Shown here piece by piece: positions 53,104-63,400 of a DNA stretch of 64,000 nt; the first letter of the stretch is position 1; every line of letters starts with the position of its first letter. Origin of the DNA: an uncultured Draconibacterium sp. (GTDB taxonomy: Bacteria > Bacteroidota > Bacteroidia > Bacteroidales > Prolixibacteraceae); contig NZ_OY776411.1 of assembly GCF_963675585.1 (NCBI RefSeq), forward strand, positions 5,001 to 69,000, written 5' to 3'. The notes beneath the pieces were generated by a model. That model was not told the DNA's origin and did no database searches. It saw only the letters and a list, made by a program, of their open reading frames with translations. The position numbers and the translations under genes are program-made.

Positions 53104-54888
53104 TTAATTCACATTAATATCATACGGCATCCGCGCGAAGATACCATTCATTCCACTCGCTTTTTTCAGGTATTCGTAGTAGCGGTAGTTTTCGCCCAAT
53201 TCGTTTTTTAATAGTTTAGCGCGAACATTATCGGCACCCATTTTAAACAGCTCTTCAAACGGATTTGGCAAAGCCGGTAAATCAACCGTTCTGTAGTCTT
53301 CCAATCCTTCCATTTCGGCAGCCAGTTTTATAGCATCCTGTAATCCGCCAAATTCATCCACCAATCCAATTTCTTTGGCATTTTCGCCACTCCAAACACG
53401 TCCCTGTCCAATTTCGTCCACCTGTTCCTTACTCATTCCACGTCCTTCGGCCACATGCGAAATAAAAGTATCGTAACCTTCTTCAATGTTTAATTGCATC
53501 ATTGCCCGCTCATGCTCTGTCATTGGACGTGTTAAGGTCAGCAAATCGGAATTTTTATTGGTTTTTACCACATCGGTAGTAATTCCCAGCTTATCGTTTA
53601 ACAGCTCCCCAAAGTTTGGAATTTGCCCAAAAATACCGATTGATCCGGTTATTGTATTTGGGCTGGCAACAATTTTGTCGGCCGGGCAGGCAATGTAGTA
53701 ACCACCCGATGCAGCCACATCGCCAAACGATACCACCAGTGTTTTTTCTTCGGCCGCCAGTTTTACTTCGCGCCACATGGTTTCCGAATCAAACACAGCT
53801 CCTCCCGGAGAATTAATCCGGAATACAATGGCTTTGTATGAACTATCCTGACGCACTTTACGAATTTCCCTGCCAAATTTATCGCCGTCGATCATTTCGC
53901 CACTTCCCAACGACATACCAATATCGCCGCTGGCGTATATTACTGCAATTTTATTGCGGCTGTATTTTTTGCCTTTGCCTTTTACTGCAGCCGATGCATA
54001 ATCTTTTGCTCCAATAATTGGCACTCCTTCAGTTCCTTCAATTCCGGTAATTTCGCGAAGATCGGCTAACACTTCATCTTTGTATTCTACTGCATCAACC
54101 AAACCCGATTCAACCGCATATTTTCCTTTTTTAAAGGTTTGAACCTCATCGGCAAGTTCATTTAGTTTTTCAATCGAAATGCCTCTTTCTTCCGAAATTC
54201 CTTTTAACATGTGATTCCACAAACTTCCCATGTAAGTAAGTGTTTGTTCACGGTTCTCGGCACTCATTTTATCGAGCAAGAATGGTTCAACCGCCGCCTT
54301 AAATTTTCCATGACGAACGATCTGCATTTCCACACCAATCTTTTTCAAGGCATTTTTGTAAAACATCATTTCGCCGCCTAAACCCCGAAAATCAACACCC
54401 ACTTCAGGATGTACCACAATTTTATCGGCTACGGTGGCCAGGTAATATGCTTTTTGTCCGAGCATCATCTTATCGGCACAGGCATACACCGGTTTATCGC
54501 TTTTTTCTTTAAACTCAATCAAGGCATTTCTAATTTCTTCAACCGTTGCCATTCCTGCGTTTATTGACGAAACATCAAGGTAAACTCCTTTAATCCGGTC
54601 GTCATCCACTGCTTTCTCAAGCGATTCCATAATATTGTCGAGCCCCAGCGTTTTTACACTTGCAAACATCCCCGGAAGTTCCATTCCTTCGAAAGGATCG
54701 TTTGGTGCACGGTCAACAATTGTACGATCCATGTTTAAAACCAACATGCTGTTTTCCTGCACAATTACTTCTTTTTCGGTTGACGAAACGATTGCACCAA
54801 TTATCATAAACATTAAAACTATTCCAATAAACGAAACAGCAAAAACCCCAACAATGGTTGCAAATACGTATTTAAAAAATTCTTTCAT
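53104..54888 (-). CDS. sppA: Signal peptide peptidase SppA (67K type)
   Basis: A 594-residue membrane serine protease of the long, two-domain form. One N-terminal transmembrane segment (FVSFIGIVLMFMIIGAIVS) is followed by two SppA repeats. The catalytic serine lies in VAASGGYYIACPADKIVAS, and the lysine partner should be in the N-terminal domain near VEPFLLDKMSAENREQ, or at ACADKMMLGQKAYYLA. SppA digests leftover signal peptides. Single gene. Confidence 0.93.
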   Translation of the reverse strand: MKEFFKYVFATIVGVFAVSFIGIVLMFMIIGAIVSSTEKEVIVQENSMLVLNMDRTIVDRAPNDPFEGMELPGMFASVKTLGLDNIMESLEKAVDDDRIKGVYLDVSSINAGMATVEEIRNALIEFKEKSDKPVYACADKMMLGQKAYYLATVADKIVVHPEVGVDFRGLGGEMMFYKNALKKIGVEMQIVRHGKFKAAVEPFLLDKMSAENREQTLTYMGSLWNHMLKGISEERGISIEKLNELADEVQTFKKGKYAVESGLVDAVEYKDEVLADLREITGIEGTEGVPIIGAKDYASAAVKGKGKKYSRNKIAVIYASGDIGMSLGSGEMIDGDKFGREIRKVRQDSSYKAIVFRINSPGGAVFDSETMWREVKLAAEEKTLVVSFGDVAASGGYYIACPADKIVASPNTITGSIGIFGQIPNFGELLNDKLGITTDVVKTNKNSDLLTLTRPMTEHERAMMQLNIEEGYDTFISHVAEGRGMSKEQVDEIGQGRVWSGENAKEIGLVDEFGGLQDAIKLAAEMEGLEDYRTVDLPALPNPFEELFKMGADNVRAKLLKNELGENYRYYEYLKKASGMNGIFARMPYDINVN

Positions 54889-55033
54889 ATGATTATAATT
54901 GTTTGTTTACGAATGTTTGACATAAAATCAGATAAAAATCCAGTCCTTCAGAATGGTATCTGATGACAAAAATTATTTATCCTTGCCTCTTGTTTTTTCT
55001 TTCTCAAATCCTTACTACTTTTATCGATTGGTA

Positions 55034-55041
55034 TAAATTTG
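55034..55041 (+). promoter_or_regulatory. -7 element of the folK promoter
   Basis: TAAATTTG matches TAnnTTTG. Transcription would start about 55048, after the first possible ATG (55039), so the ATG at 55069 is likely the true start. No clear -33 box. Confidence 0.4.
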
Positions 55042-55068
55042 TTCAAGGAATTACAAATATATAAATCA

Positions 55069-55560
55069 ATGCACAAGGTTTATCTAGGAATTGGTGGAAA
55101 TATCGGAAATAAGGAGCAGAATTTTAAAAAGGTTCTGGATTTGATTGATAAGGAATTAGGTAAAATTCTTATCGCGTCGTCGATTTACGAAGCACCGCCA
55201 TGGGGATTTCATTCCGAAGATGCATTCTGGAACCAGGTAATTTATATCGAAACAATTCTGGAAGCAGAGGAATTGCTTTGGAGAATTCATGGTGTAGAAG
55301 AAAAATTTGGCCGGGTAAGGGAAAAAGAGCGTTATTCTTCGCGCGAAATGGACATTGACATTCTGTATTTTAACGAAGAATATTTTGAAACCAAAACGCT
55401 CATCATTCCACATCCTCGAATTCATGAACGAAAATTTGTTTTGGTCCCGCTTGCAGAAATTGCACCAAACTTTAAACACCCGCTACGCAGATTAACCAGC
55501 ATAGAAATGCTGGAAGCCTGCCGCGATGATTCGATCATTAAAAAGGTGGTTATTGACTAA
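55069..55560 (+). CDS. folK: 2-amino-4-hydroxy-6-hydroxymethyldihydropteridine diphosphokinase FolK
   Basis: A 163-residue HPPK for folate synthesis. It has the start MHKVYLGIGGNIGNKEQNF, the middle YEAPPWGFHSEDAFWNQVIYIET and the metal-binding FGRVREKERYSSREMDIDILYF with the DIDIL aspartates, ending IIPHPRIHERKFVLVPLAEIAP. Standard length. Ends 15 bp before the convergent hflX. Confidence 0.94.
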   Translation: MHKVYLGIGGNIGNKEQNFKKVLDLIDKELGKILIASSIYEAPPWGFHSEDAFWNQVIYIETILEAEELLWRIHGVEEKFGRVREKERYSSREMDIDILYFNEEYFETKTLIIPHPRIHERKFVLVPLAEIAPNFKHPLRRLTSIEMLEACRDDSIIKKVVID

Positions 55561-55575
55561 CCACCCGAATAATAT

Positions 55576-56790
55576 TTATTCTTGAATTCCTTCTGTCCAC
55601 TCCGAGTTGTACAAATAATCGTTGTAAGGAAAACGTTGCGAATGAATGGCTTTTACGTGTTCGTACAATTCCTCTTTAAAATCTTCGACATTTGATTTCT
55701 CTTTTGCCGAAATAAAAAGTGCCGGTGTATTGCTTTTTGCCATCCACGAGTTTTTCCATTCGTCTAAAGTAAAATTGTCTTTTGTACGTGGCGACAAGTC
55801 ATCCTCGTCCTTTGCCTCGTAAGTAAACGCATCAATTTTATTAAAAATGTACAAAGTTGGTTTATCGCCCGCTTCAATTTCCTGCAGCGTAGTGTCAACG
55901 GTTTCAATCTGCTCCTCAAATCCGGGATGTGAGATATCTACAATGTGCAGCAACACATCCGCTTCACGCACTTCGTCGAGTGTTGATTTAAACGACTCGA
56001 CCAATCCATGAGGCAGTTTCCGGATAAATCCTACGGTATCGGCCAATAAAAACGGCAGGTTTCCGATTACCACTTTACGAACCGTTGTGTCGAGCGTTGC
56101 AAAAAGTTTGTTTTCGGCAAACACTTCCGACTTGGCCAACATATTTAATATGGTAGATTTTCCTACGTTGGTATAACCAACCAGGGCAACACGCACCAGT
56201 TTTCCACGATTTTTACGCTGGGTAGCCTTCTGCTTGTCGATTTTAACCAACTGCTTTTTTAACAACGAAATTTTATCCAGAATAATCCGGCGGTCGGTTT
56301 CAATCTGAGTTTCACCCGGACCACGCATTCCAATCCCCCCTTTTTGCCGCTCAAGGTGAGTCCACATTCGCGTAAGTCGGGGAAGTAAATACTGGTATTG
56401 AGCCAGTTCAACCTGTGTTTTTGCGTGTGCCGTTTGGGCGCGTTTGGCAAAAATATCGAGAATCAGGTTGGTTCTGTCCAATACTTTGCACTCCAATATG
56501 GTTTCGATATTTCGCAACTGAGTTGGAGAAAGTTCATCGTCGAAAATTACGGTATCGGCTTCAACCACTTTAATGTAGTTGCCAATTTCTTCGAGTTTAC
56601 CCGGCCCAACAAATGTTGCTTTGTTTGGTACATCGAGCTTTTGCGTAAATTTTTTCAATACCACAGCGCCAGCCGTATCGGCCAAAAACTCCAATTCATC
56701 CAGGTATTCTTTAACCTGTCTTTCGTCTTGCGCGTGGTTTATTAAACCTACTATTACTGCCTTTTCTGTTTCCGGTGCTGTTTCTATCAT
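55576..56790 (-). CDS. hflX: GTPase HflX
   Basis: A 404-residue ribosome-associated GTPase that splits stalled or damaged ribosomes. The N-terminal HflX domain includes VDFDELSPTQLRNIE-like FDDELSPTQLRNIETIL and GPGETQIETDRR, then the G1 loop ALVGYTNVGKSTILNML, G3 LADTVGFIRKLP and G4 YIFNKIDA. Full length. It follows tonB on the same strand after a terminator. Confidence 0.95.
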   Translation of the reverse strand: MIETAPETEKAVIVGLINHAQDERQVKEYLDELEFLADTAGAVVLKKFTQKLDVPNKATFVGPGKLEEIGNYIKVVEADTVIFDDELSPTQLRNIETILECKVLDRTNLILDIFAKRAQTAHAKTQVELAQYQYLLPRLTRMWTHLERQKGGIGMRGPGETQIETDRRIILDKISLLKKQLVKIDKQKATQRKNRGKLVRVALVGYTNVGKSTILNMLAKSEVFAENKLFATLDTTVRKVVIGNLPFLLADTVGFIRKLPHGLVESFKSTLDEVREADVLLHIVDISHPGFEEQIETVDTTLQEIEAGDKPTLYIFNKIDAFTYEAKDEDDLSPRTKDNFTLDEWKNSWMAKSNTPALFISAKEKSNVEDFKEELYEHVKAIHSQRFPYNDYLYNSEWTEGIQE

Positions 56791-56805
56791 GCTCTAATCT
56801 GTTGT

Positions 56806-56839
56806 AAAAAAAAACTCCTGCTTCATTAGAAACAGGAGT
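56806..56839 (-). terminator. Terminator after the first tonB gene
   Basis: On the minus strand ACTCCTG, a 12-base loop and CAGGAGT are followed by nine T's. It separates the TonB gene from hflX. Confidence 0.75.
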
Positions 56840-56862
56840 GCAAAAATATTGTTTTTTATTTG

Positions 56863-57552
56863 TTACTGCAACACGAAGTTAATTGGTACCGTGTACGATA
56901 CATTAACTGGTTTTCCACGCTGTTTTCCGGGCTTCCATGGTGGAAGAGCATTTACAACGCGAAGTGCTTCCTTGTCCAAAGATGGATCGACACCCCTTGC
57001 GATAGATGCATTTGTAACCTGACCTGTTTTACCAACAACAAAAGTTACATATACTTTACCTTGAATACCGTTTTCCTGAGCAATTACAGGATATTTAATG
57101 GCGTTAGCAATGTACTTACGTAAAGCTAAATCACCACCAGGGAATTCCGGCATATCCTCAACGATAAAAAATACCTGAGCTTCTTCTTCTTCTTCCTCTT
57201 CTGCAGTTTCAATTACCGGAGCAACATCAATTACAGTTTCGTCATCAGCTTCAGTATCTTCAATCTCCAATTCGTCTTCAATCTCAACATCATCGTCAAC
57301 AATGTTTAACACCTCGATTACTTTTGGTGGTGGAGGTGGTGGAGGTGGTTTTACCTCTTGCTCACGAGTAATTGGGATAATCTCTTCTTCAACTTGTGCG
57401 GTTTGGATAGTACCCAACGATTCAGCTTTACTTGGTTTTGTAGTCCATTCAAAAGCCAAAAGCGTGACGCCTAACGCGACAACCAACCCGATAAGTAAAA
57501 AGGTATTTCTTTTACTCTCAAGATCAGCTTTTTTAGATTTTTTAAGTTCCAT
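56863..57552 (-). CDS. TonB-family energy transducer (paralogue 1)
   Basis: A 229-residue protein anchored by one N-terminal transmembrane helix (TFLLIGLVVALGVTLLAFEW). A run of eight prolines follows (EVKPPPPPPPPKVIEV), then an acidic linker with seven glutamates, and the TonB C-terminal domain FPGGDLALRKYIANAIKYP ... KVYVTFVVGKTGQVTNASIARG ... PPWKPGKQRGKPVNVSYTVPI. It would transmit proton-motive force to outer membrane receptors. No ExbB/ExbD genes are present here. A second TonB-like gene lies 109 bp upstream. Confidence 0.93.
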   Translation of the reverse strand: MELKKSKKADLESKRNTFLLIGLVVALGVTLLAFEWTTKPSKAESLGTIQTAQVEEEIIPITREQEVKPPPPPPPPKVIEVLNIVDDDVEIEDELEIEDTEADDETVIDVAPVIETAEEEEEEEAQVFFIVEDMPEFPGGDLALRKYIANAIKYPVIAQENGIQGKVYVTFVVGKTGQVTNASIARGVDPSLDKEALRVVNALPPWKPGKQRGKPVNVSYTVPINFVLQ

Positions 57553-57661
57553 ACTACTTATTAATTATTTGTTTTATTCGATTTTTGCCCCCTAAAAAGC
57601 GGGGCTTAAAGATAAAAAATAATATTTACATGCAAGATAAAAATCAATTGATTTATAAATT

Positions 57662-58351
57662 CTATCTCAACTCGAAATATATAGGCACAGTGTACCTGAC
57701 TTTAACAGCCTTTCCAGCCTGTTTTCCCGGTTTCCATTTTGGCATTCCGCGAACGACTCTTAATGCCTCATTGTCCAGTGCAGAATCCACGCCGCGCAAC
57801 AGGTCTACATCATTAATGTTACCCAACTCATCAATTACAAAGCTCACATAAACTTTTCCTTTTATTCCATTTTCCTGTGCAATTAACGGGTACTTAACAT
57901 TGTTTGCCAAATAGCTAAGCAAGGCTTGTTTTCCGCCCGGAAATTCGGGCATAATTTCAACATGAATAAAAATATCGTCTGGCTTATCAAGAGGATTTTC
58001 ACTTGGTTTAAATACTGGGTTACTAAAATCAATTTCCAACCCGTCATCCGGTTCAGAGCTAAAATCAGCAAAAATATCGTCAACCTGTTGATCATTTTCA
58101 ACCAACTTAATAATCTCAACTTGCACCATTGGCTTTGGAATCTCTTTCTTTTCGGCTGGTGTGCGAGGGATAAAAATATATTCTTCAGGTGTATAATCAT
58201 GCGTATCAAATTCCATTACAGCATCTGATGTACTTGTTTTCCACTCGAAGGCATATAAAACAGAACTCAACGCAATTACCAAACCAATTAAAAAGAAGAT
58301 GCTTTTTTTGTTTTCGAGATTGGCTTTTTCGCTTTTTTTATTTTCAATCAT
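57662..58351 (-). CDS. TonB-family energy transducer (paralogue 2)
   Basis: Another 229-residue TonB-like protein, with the same plan: TM helix SIFFLIGLVIALSSVLYAFEW, a short charged linker without the proline run, and a C-terminal domain FPGGKQALLSYLANNVKYPL ... KVYVSFVIDELGNINDVDLLRG ... PKWKPGKQAGKAVKVRYTVPIYF. The high similarity of the two C-termini suggests local duplication. The differing linker length and charge may match different receptors. Separate or joint transcription cannot be decided from sequence. Confidence 0.92.
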   Translation of the reverse strand: MIENKKSEKANLENKKSIFFLIGLVIALSSVLYAFEWKTSTSDAVMEFDTHDYTPEEYIFIPRTPAEKKEIPKPMVQVEIIKLVENDQQVDDIFADFSSEPDDGLEIDFSNPVFKPSENPLDKPDDIFIHVEIMPEFPGGKQALLSYLANNVKYPLIAQENGIKGKVYVSFVIDELGNINDVDLLRGVDSALDNEALRVVRGMPKWKPGKQAGKAVKVRYTVPIYFELR

Positions 58352-58517
58352 GGCTTATTGTTTAAATGAGTGAATCAATAAATAAAGAACGCCGGCTCGT
58401 TTTCTGCAGAACAATATTTGTTTAACAAAAACTTTACCAAAATTGAAATATGGGATACTCTTCTTGAATTATTATTTTATGTGTGGGATTTTGAAGTCGT
58501 TTATAGCTAAAACCACA

Positions 58518-60455
58518 TTAAAAATACTTATTAATCGTACTGTGTAAAATATCCTTACTGATTGGTTTTGAGACATAATCGTTACAACCTGCTTCCAGTG
58601 CTTTTTCTCTGTCGCCCTCTAATGCAAAAGCAGTTTGAGCAATTATTGTAACTTTCTTATTAAAGGTCCGTATTTTTCGTGTTGCTGCGAAACCATCCAT
58701 AACCGGCATTTTTATATCCATCAGGATTAAATTGGTGTCAGGATTTTGGTTGCAAAATTCAACCGCCTCTTTTCCGGTACTGGCAAAACTTATTTTCGTT
58801 GCAGTTTTTTTCAATAAAATAGACAAATGGAGTTTACTTATTTCGTCATCTTCAGTAATTAAAACATTTATGTTTTTTACTTTCTTTTCACTCTCATTCT
58901 GTATTCCTTCAGAGTTGAATTTTGCAACTGAAAAATTTTCGGCAACACTCGGTATCGTAAAATAAAATGTGGAACCTTCATTGATTGCTGATTCCACCCA
59001 TATTTTCCCTCCGAGCAATTCAACGTACGATTTTGCAATAGCAAGTCCCAATCCGGAACCTTCAAATGCCCTTACGTCATCGATATCTGCTTGTTCAAAT
59101 CTGTTAAAAATTGCATCGATCCGCTTCTTTGGTATTCCAATTCCGGTATCCTTTACATAAAATTCAAAATACTGTTGTTTCTTAATGCCACCAATCTCAA
59201 TAAATCCTTTGTCGGTAAATTTAATGGCGTTTTTAATGAGGTTGGACAATATGGAACTAAACTTATTTTTATCAGTTATTATTTGGTTATCGTCATCAGG
59301 TATTTGGTTTCCAAGTTTCAACTGAAGCCCCTTCTGATTTGCTTCAAACTCAAAGAATTGAAACAAAGTATTCAAATGCAAACTTGCATTTAACTTTCTG
59401 TTTACTACTTTAATCTGTCCTGTTTCTAATTTTGAAATCTCAATAATGTCATCAACGGTGTTTAACATCCGATCGCCACTTTTTTTGATAATTTCAATAA
59501 ATCGGTTTTGATCTTCACCTGTCAAACCAGGTTCCTGTAATAGCGTTGTAAACCCCAGAATACCGTTCATTGGCGTTCTGATTTCGTGGCTCATATTTGC
59601 TAAAAAAGCTGTTTTTAACCGATCACTTTCCTGGGCTTTTTCTTTTGCAGTGATTAATTCGTTTTCAAAAATTTTACGCTCGGTTGTTTCCACAAAAATT
59701 TCCATCACGGCTTCCTCACCATTAAAAATCATACTTCTGTGCGTAATCTCAAATGTTCTTCCTCCGAACAGTCCCTCTGTTTCTGTTTTTATTATTTTGC
59801 CATTCAGTTTCTTTTCCGAAAGCGGACAATCTTTGCATTGCTGCTTATCGTCTTTGTACAATTCCCAACAAAACGAACCTATTTTATTCTTCCCCACAAG
59901 TTTTTCCAACACGGGGTTCATAAATAATATTTCACCTCTTTTATTAACTATTTCTATTGGAAACGGGATTGTATCGAGCAATGATTTGTTAAACAGATTT
60001 GCTTCTTCAAGAACAATGGTTCTTTCTTTAACCAATCGATCCAAATGCTCCTTTTCTCCCCGAAGTTTGTCTTCCGCCTTTTTTGTTCGTAAAATAACTT
60101 TAAGTTGCGCTGCCAATTCAACTGGTTCAAACGGTTTCGATACAAATGCGTCGGCACCCAAATCCAACGCTCTCACTTTGCTGTTCGAATCTGTTCGCAA
60201 AGCAGTTACCATTACAACAGGAATATGTTTTGTTAACTCATCCTCTTTTAACAACTTACAAACTTCGTAACCATCCATGCCCGGCATAATTATATCAAGC
60301 AAAATAACATCAGGCTGATGTTCCCTGGCCTGTTCAATTCCTTGCGTTCCCGACATAGCGGTTACAACCTCATAATCAGGCAGCAACATTTTCACCACTG
60401 CTTTTATGGTAATTAAGTTGTCTGGCTGGTCGTCAATTGCAAGAATTTTCTCCAT
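58518..60455 (-). CDS. Hybrid histidine kinase, REC-PAS-HisKA-HATPase-REC
   Basis: A 645-residue soluble signalling protein with no membrane segments. Receiver 1 is at about residues 1-120 (VILLDIIMPGMDGYEV with the phospho-accepting D54). A PAS domain at about 150-265 has a four-cysteine segment FCWELYKDDKQQCKDCPLS, which might bind a metal or sense redox. HisKA carries H in ANMSHEIRTPMNGIL (around 290), followed by the HATPase N- and G-boxes (NLIKNAIKFTD, DTGIGIPKK, GSGLGLAI) and a final receiver at 528-645 (LILMDIKMPVMDGFAAT). It lies 27 bp downstream of the larger kinase gene and is co-transcribed with it. Confidence 0.93.
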   Translation of the reverse strand: MEKILAIDDQPDNLITIKAVVKMLLPDYEVVTAMSGTQGIEQAREHQPDVILLDIIMPGMDGYEVCKLLKEDELTKHIPVVMVTALRTDSNSKVRALDLGADAFVSKPFEPVELAAQLKVILRTKKAEDKLRGEKEHLDRLVKERTIVLEEANLFNKSLLDTIPFPIEIVNKRGEILFMNPVLEKLVGKNKIGSFCWELYKDDKQQCKDCPLSEKKLNGKIIKTETEGLFGGRTFEITHRSMIFNGEEAVMEIFVETTERKIFENELITAKEKAQESDRLKTAFLANMSHEIRTPMNGILGFTTLLQEPGLTGEDQNRFIEIIKKSGDRMLNTVDDIIEISKLETGQIKVVNRKLNASLHLNTLFQFFEFEANQKGLQLKLGNQIPDDDNQIITDKNKFSSILSNLIKNAIKFTDKGFIEIGGIKKQQYFEFYVKDTGIGIPKKRIDAIFNRFEQADIDDVRAFEGSGLGLAIAKSYVELLGGKIWVESAINEGSTFYFTIPSVAENFSVAKFNSEGIQNESEKKVKNINVLITEDDEISKLHLSILLKKTATKISFASTGKEAVEFCNQNPDTNLILMDIKMPVMDGFAATRKIRTFNKKVTIIAQTAFALEGDREKALEAGCNDYVSKPISKDILHSTINKYF

Positions 60456-60482
60456 TTCTGAAAGTTTTTGGCTTGGATAATT

Positions 60483-63400
60483 TTATTTGAGAAGCAACAG
60501 ATTTATTTTTTGTAATAATTCTACAGCATCGATTGGTTTCGAAATATATTCGTCGCATCCGGCTTCTGTTATTTTTTCCCTGTCACCTTTCATTGCTTTT
60601 GCAGTTAAAGCAATAACAGGTATATTTTTGGTTTTTTGGTTTTCTTTTAATGCTGCGATAACATCAAAACCATCCTTTTTCGGCAGCGAAATATCAAGCA
60701 ATATCAAATCAGGAAGTTCAGTTAACGACTTTTGTATACCAAGTTCCCCATCTTCGGCTTCAATGGTTTCGTATTTATTCCCAATAATGGCACGAACAGT
60801 AATCCTGTTATCCGGATTATCTTCCACAATCAGAATTTTTGCTTTCTTTCTTTCCTCAATTATTCTTTCGTCAGAAGTTTTTAAACTTGCGGTTTCTGCT
60901 TTTTTGATTGACGGATTGCCAACTCCAAGCATCTGGTTGACTTTACTTAAAAGCTCGATAACGTTAATATCTCCTTTTTGAATAAGTTGCTGGATATTAT
61001 TTGCAGACAATTTATCAAGGTCGGCTTTTGTCAGGTTTTTAGCAGTTAAAATAATAACCGGAATTTCCCGGGTTGATTCTGCACTACGAATATTTTCGAG
61101 AACTTCAAAACCATCCATTTCCGGCATCATTAAATCAAGTATTATACCATCAGGAACAGTGTGTTTAACAAACTCTAGTGCCTCTTTGCCTCCACTTGCA
61201 TGATGAACATTTAGCCCAGCCTTTTGCAAAACCTTGCGAATTTGAATAACTGCCGACTCATTGTCTTCGATAATTAAAATAGTACCGGTATTCTTGTTCG
61301 GTTTTTCTGTCTCGTTTTGTGTTTCAGATTCCATCTGACTAACAATCCGGTAAATTTCATTCACCACTTCGGCTTTTGTTGTATCTCCTTTTGCTAAAAT
61401 AGCAGTAGCGCGGCCTCTCAGAAAATCCTTTTCTGTTTGGCTCAAATCTTTTGCGGTAACAACTATAACCGGAAGCCTGCTTGTAGAATGCGTGTTCCGG
61501 ATCTCTTTTAATACCTGAAATCCATCCATTTCAGGCATCATTAAATCAAGCACCAGTACATCAGGAAGTTCTGTTTTTAAATAGTTCAGACAATCCCTGC
61601 CATTTTCGAACATAATATGATCAAGGTTTTCATTTACGAGTGTCCGTCGTATTTGCATCCGATCTATTTCTGAATCATCAACAATGGCAATTTTCCTTGC
61701 ATTAGTATTGATTTTACGAATCTTTTGAATCAGCAAATTTTTGTCGACTGGTTTTTGTATGTAACCCACAGCCCCCAATGCCAGACTTGTTTCCAGATCA
61801 TCCGATTTCGAAATAATAATTACAGGAATATCTCTTGTAGCAGAATTCCGTTGCAGTTTTTGCAAAACTTCCCAGCCATCTATTTCCGGCATTAGAATAT
61901 CCAGAGTTATGGCATACGGCTTGTGTAAAACAGCCAATTCTAATGCTTCAGTTCCCGAATGCGCCTTGATGGTAGTGTAGCCCTCATTTTCAAGTTTTTT
62001 CGAAATTTCAGCAACAAGTTTTTTGTCGTCATCCACTACAAGAATTGCTTTCGAATTTCCCATTGCCGGATTCTCCGCTATTTGAGTTACAGCTTCAAGC
62101 ACTTTCGACTGACTCACTTCGCTTGGAATTTCGATACTAAATGTTGAACCTACTCCTTTTACACTTTCAACCTTAATCGTTCCATTCAAAGCCTCAATTA
62201 TTTTACTGGCAATTGCCAATCCCAGTCCGGTGCCTTCATAAGCTCTCGATGTGGTACCATCTGCTTGCCTGAACTCTTGAAAAATTAAAGGCAAAACATC
62301 AGCATCAATTCCAATACCAGTATCCTTTATCACTATACAAACATTTTCATTTCTTTGCTCGCATAAAACGTTAACCGAACCTTTTTCGGTAAATTTTATT
62401 GCATTCCCCAGCACATTTGTAATTACCTGATTCAAGCGGTTTTCATCACTGTCAATTTGTATTTCACCAATAATATCCAGTTTCAATTCTATCCCCTTGT
62501 CTGCTGCCAAAGCCTGAAGACTCTCAACAGTATAAGTCAGAGCAGAATTTAAGGAAAAAGTCCGTATATCCATTTCCATTTTACCAGCTTCAACTTTCGA
62601 CAGATCCAGAATATCATTTATCAGCGATAATAATCTTTTCCCGTTACGCTCAATTATTTTCAGATAATTGGTTTCATCGTCATCCAATTTACCAGCCAAC
62701 TGCATTCTTAACACATTCGAAAGTGCATTTATCGAATTTAACGGTGTTCTAAGTTCATGACTCATATTGGATAAGAACTCGCTTTTTAAACGGTTGGCTT
62801 CTTCTACCTGTCTTCGTTGCATTTCCAACTCCACATTCTGTTCAAGTAAACTGTCACTTGATACTTTCAGCTCATCCGACTGCTGTTTTAATTCTTCAGT
62901 TTGTTCCTGCAACTCTTCCGATTGCGCCTCTAACTCTTGATTTACCAGAACAAGTTGTTCCGAGAATTTTCGTGTTTTCCGATTGGCTAACAAGGTATTA
63001 AACGAAGCATTGATTATTGGCTGAGCCTGCTCGATTATGGTAAGACTCTCGTTTGTAAAAGCAAGAATACTGACACATGAAATAAGAGCAATAACCTTCT
63101 GGTCTTGAACAACAGGTATAGTTATTACTTCTTTAGGGATGAGTTCGCCTGCTACTGAGTTATAAAGAAAGATTGTATCGTTGGAGATATTGCGTAAATG
63201 ATATAACTTTTGAGATCGGATGACATTTCCGAGGTCTCCGGGAGAATTAGCAATATCGAATGATTTAAGCTGAGTAGCATTCGTTCCAATGGAAGCCAGA
63301 GGAATAAAGTTGTCTGCACCTTCTTCCCTGATGTAAAATGTTGCCATTTGAGAATCAGTCAGATCTGCCAGTTTTAAAAGCAGTGACTCGGCAAAATCGA

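Noticed and set aside
57585-57610. Terminator between the TonB paralogues
   Set aside because: A GCCCC/GGGGC pairing exists but no T-tract follows on the minus strand, so termination is not supported.
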